From: Gymnogyps californianus
Taxonomy: Eukaryota > Chordata > Aves > Accipitriformes > Cathartidae
DNA length: 64,000 bases
Assembly (NCBI RefSeq): GCF_018139145.2
Contig: NC_059486.1
Location: 4,402,001 to 4,466,000, forward strand
Direction of reading: 5' to 3'
This document shows positions 61,955-64,000 of this stretch, piece by piece. Numbering within the stretch: the first letter of the stretch is position 1; each line of letters opens with the position of its first letter. The translations under genes and the position numbers were made by a program. Under the pieces are notes generated by a model, which was given only the letters and a program-made list of their open reading frames with translations, ran no database searches and was not told the DNA's origin.

Positions 61955-62127
61955 ATGCGGGCGCTCTACCTCGGCCGCCGGCTCCGCACGGCGCTGGCGC
62001 GGGGGGGCGGCTGCTGCCGCCGCCGCCGCCTCCTGCCCGGGCCGTGCTGACGGCGCCCGCCGCGTCCCCTGCACCGGTCCCCCTGCGCCCGGCGTGGCAG
62101 CACGGCGAGCAGCGGCCGCCCCCGCAG
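61955..62127 (+). CDS. GATC: GATC exon 1 (frame inconsistency between ATG and donor)
   Basis: The exon is bounded on the right by CCGCAG|GTAGGG. The ATG frame terminates at 62,048-62,050, whereas the frame needed at the donor (phase 0) is one base different. The region contains a run of seven G (62,001-62,007) and several CCG repeats, where base-count errors are common. The donor and its phase are well supported by exon 2; the start is not. Confidence 0.55.
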
Positions 62128-63593
62128 GTAGGGCGGCTCGGCCGGAGCAGCGCCCGGAGGAGAACGGGAGGGACGAGAGCAGCCCCGAAAGACGGCTCCG
62201 GGCGCTTCCTCCTGCCGGCCCCCCTCTGCCCCGGGCTGAGTTACCGGAACGAGCACCAGCACGGTTTGCCCTTCGCCAGGCGGGAGATTAGAAGGGGGAA
62301 AAAATAGGAGTTCCATTAATTTTCCAAGAAAGCAGAAGAAATCAACGTGTCCCAGCAGATGTGAACTCGGGGTTTTGCCATGTAACAAGTTTTTAGTTAA
62401 AAAAAGAAAAGTAGCACTGTATTAAACTTGCTCACTTTTGCCTTTTTTTGTCCGTACTTGTCTCTTTGTACAGCAAAAAGTGACGGTGGAAGTGCTGGAT
62501 CACTTGGAACACCTGGCCTTGGTTGATTTCCGTGATTCAGAGGGCGTAGAGCGGCTGCAGAAAGCAATCCAGTTTGCTGATCAGCTTCATTGTGTAAACA
62601 CGGATGGCGTAGAACCGATGGATTCAGTCCTGGAGGACAGGTAATGAATCACAGCAGCCTCCTTTTAACTGTTAATGCATCAAACTATTTGCTTTTGTAA
62701 CTTTTTTTTTTTTCCTGGGAATCACCCTGGCTATGCATCTGGCCCCTTTGCTTACAGAAAAGTCTTATCGTGGTTTTATGTGGAAGGAAGATGTCATTGG
62801 CACCCATGATCTTTATGTGTAAGCATAGCAAAGATGAATTCCAATTCCTTTGTGTATCTTACTTGTCATGAATGATCTGCACACGCTGCTCCCCAAATAT
62901 CTGTCAGTGGCAGTCTTAGTTGCTTCAAAATGTTCCAATAACTTGCCTCACTGCTTACTTGAGACCAAAACCAGGTTTAGAGATAAGCCACACTTCCTAC
63001 TTCATATTCATAGAATAGCTTAAAGACAGGGTAGTAATCTTTGTTCTTCAGGTGTCTGTATCTCAGAGAAGATGATGTTACAGAAGGCGACTGCACGAAA
63101 GAGCTGCTGAAAAATGCCAGAGAGAAAGTAGAGGAATATTTTGTAGCCCCACCAGGTATTGTCTTGCTTATAAAAACCTCTTAATCTTGCTTGAATTAAC
63201 CTGAGGAATATAACCCGCCGTAGCTGCATTTACTTTCAGAAATACTAGCTAGTAATAAGGAAGTACTAAAATAAATAACTGTAGCCATCTGTATAAAACG
63301 GTCTGCAATCCACTGGTCGAAAAGCAGTACAGAAGCTAAGCTTACTCTAAAAGTTACTGCACATGTTGAGCGATTGTGTACAGGAAGTCAGACAGGACTT
63401 ACTTTCCTTCCTTACTCAGGAAATTTAAGCTGCCTGTACATACTTAGAATAAACTGGAGGAGCACTTTTGTGCTAAGTTGTACTACCCAGAAGGTAACTT
63501 ACAGCTGGTCTCACACTTTCTTTTTGTTTTCTATCAGGTAACATCCCTCTACCAAAGCTAGAAGAACGAGAGACTTTTCTGCAGGGCTCTTAG
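61955..63593 (+). CDS. GATC: GATC, glutamyl-tRNA(Gln) amidotransferase subunit C, mitochondrial
   Basis: Seen: exons 2-4 (62474-62640, 63052-63155, 63538-63593) join in frame from [19 protein letters not shown] through [22 protein letters not shown] and [14 protein letters not shown] to TAG. Known: GatC is the small helical subunit that wraps GatA and GatB in the GatCAB complex, which converts Glu-tRNA(Gln) to Gln-tRNA(Gln) in the mitochondrial matrix. Exon 1 is less certain. The ATG at 61,955 starts an Arg/Leu/Ala-rich, targeting-like peptide ([18 protein letters not shown]) ending at a TGA (62,048-62,050) before any usable donor. The frame that joins exon 2 in phase runs through 62,127 (donor GTAGGG) and is open upstream but has no ATG. 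One extra base between 61,955 and 62,048 would join the two. So either the assembly lacks a base, the start is non-AUG, or another first exon exists. Downstream exons look intact. Confidence 0.9.
62474..62640 (+). CDS. GATC: GATC coding exon 2
   Basis: 167 nt after acceptor TGTACAG, encoding the GatC core helices (LEHLALVDF...AIQFADQLH...[12 protein letters not shown]), ending two bases into an Arg codon. Donor GTAATG. Confidence 0.95.
63052..63155 (+). CDS. GATC: GATC coding exon 3
   Basis: 104 nt after acceptor CTTCAG, encoding [20 protein letters not shown] and then [14 protein letters not shown]. It ends one base into the following Gly codon; donor GTATTG. Confidence 0.95.
63538..63593 (+). 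CDS. GATC: GATC coding exon 4
   Basis: After acceptor TATCAG, encodes [18 protein letters not shown] followed by TAG. It matches the conserved GatC C-terminus (PGNIxLPKL). Confidence 0.95.
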
Positions 63594-64000
63594 CCAAAGC
63601 CCAGAACCCAAACGCCGTTTCGGTATTTTATTTGGGAAAACTGAGTTTTGTGCAGTCACAGCTGAAATACCCTGGCATGTATTTTGATCAAAAGAAGAGC
63701 ACTTGCAAGACAATTTACAGAAGAAGGAAGGTGTAAAAAGTTTAGTAGCGCTACTGAAGTATTCAATGTTTATGAAGCTGGAAGGCAGCATGACAGACGA
63801 CCTTAGTGCTTTTATTTAGCAAAGTGAATTTGACGTTATTCTTTAAGATACTGAATGGCTTAAAGGCTTTAAAGAGAACATTAAAAGGTAATGATTAAAA
63901 AACCCAGAACACTATATTTTTCCTCAACAAGTTTGTCAGGAAAACAAGAGAGGTTGGAAGGCTGTATTTGCCTGTTTCTCACCTTTAGCTCGACTCCGGC
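63594..64000 (+). other. GATC: GATC 3'UTR and downstream
   Basis: Non-coding sequence after the GATC stop. ATTAAA hexamers at 63,880-63,885 and 63,894-63,899 are candidate polyadenylation signals. SRSF9 would be expected next, but none of its exons is recognisable before the window ends. Confidence 0.55.

Noticed and set aside
63960..64000. Possible minus-strand exon with donor AAG|GTGAGA at the right edge (SRSF9?)
   Set aside because: The translated bases do not match any SRSF9 segment I know and too little sequence is available.

Overview
This is vertebrate nuclear DNA, most likely from a bird. Coding sequence is a very small part of the window, split into short exons with GT/AG introns, and there are CpG-island promoters. 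One repeat (about 14,911-15,112) matches the 3' end of an avian-type CR1 LINE. The gene order MSI1 (minus), COX6A1 (plus), TRIAP1 (minus), GATC (plus) is the order I know from human 12q24 and expect on chicken chromosome 15. I saw no prokaryotic, viral or CRISPR features. The species is an inference; the four genes are recognised directly from their translated exons.

Layout. (1) 1-10,017, minus strand: the 5' part of MSI1 (Musashi-1). Six exons encode residues 1-134, covering all of RRM1 and the start of RRM2. The rest of the gene lies beyond the left edge. Exons 1-4 are packed into 763 bp inside a large CpG island (about 9,280-10,860); exon 5 is a 42-nt exon at 4,497-4,538; exon 6 is at 2,631-2,723. 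(2) About 10,860-56,380: roughly 45 kb with no protein-coding gene I can recognise. It holds one CR1 fragment, several MIR-like ancient repeat remnants, homopolymer and purine-rich tracts, and an isolated CpG-rich island (about 26,890-27,690) that could be an unannotated promoter or enhancer. (3) 56,380-58,275, plus strand: COX6A1, complete in three exons (109 aa), with NRF-1-, YY1- and CRE-like promoter motifs. (4) 60,550-63,900: TRIAP1 (minus, complete, 76 aa) and GATC (plus) arranged head to head. Their start codons are 116 bp apart and share one CpG island.

How the genes relate. COX6A1, TRIAP1 and GATC all encode mitochondrial proteins: a cytochrome c oxidase subunit, an intermembrane-space lipid-transfer partner, and a subunit of the mitochondrial Gln-tRNA amidotransferase. 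MSI1 is a cytoplasmic RNA-binding translational regulator of neural and epithelial progenitors and is functionally separate. The gene-free interval beside its promoter is a natural place for its distal enhancers.

Most notable observations: the only ATG in GATC exon 1 is out of frame with the rest of the protein by one base (possible assembly indel, non-AUG start or unseen exon); MSI1 intron 2 is exactly 123 nt and has no in-frame stop; and there is an isolated CpG-rich island in the gene desert. I found no convincing undescribed biological system.
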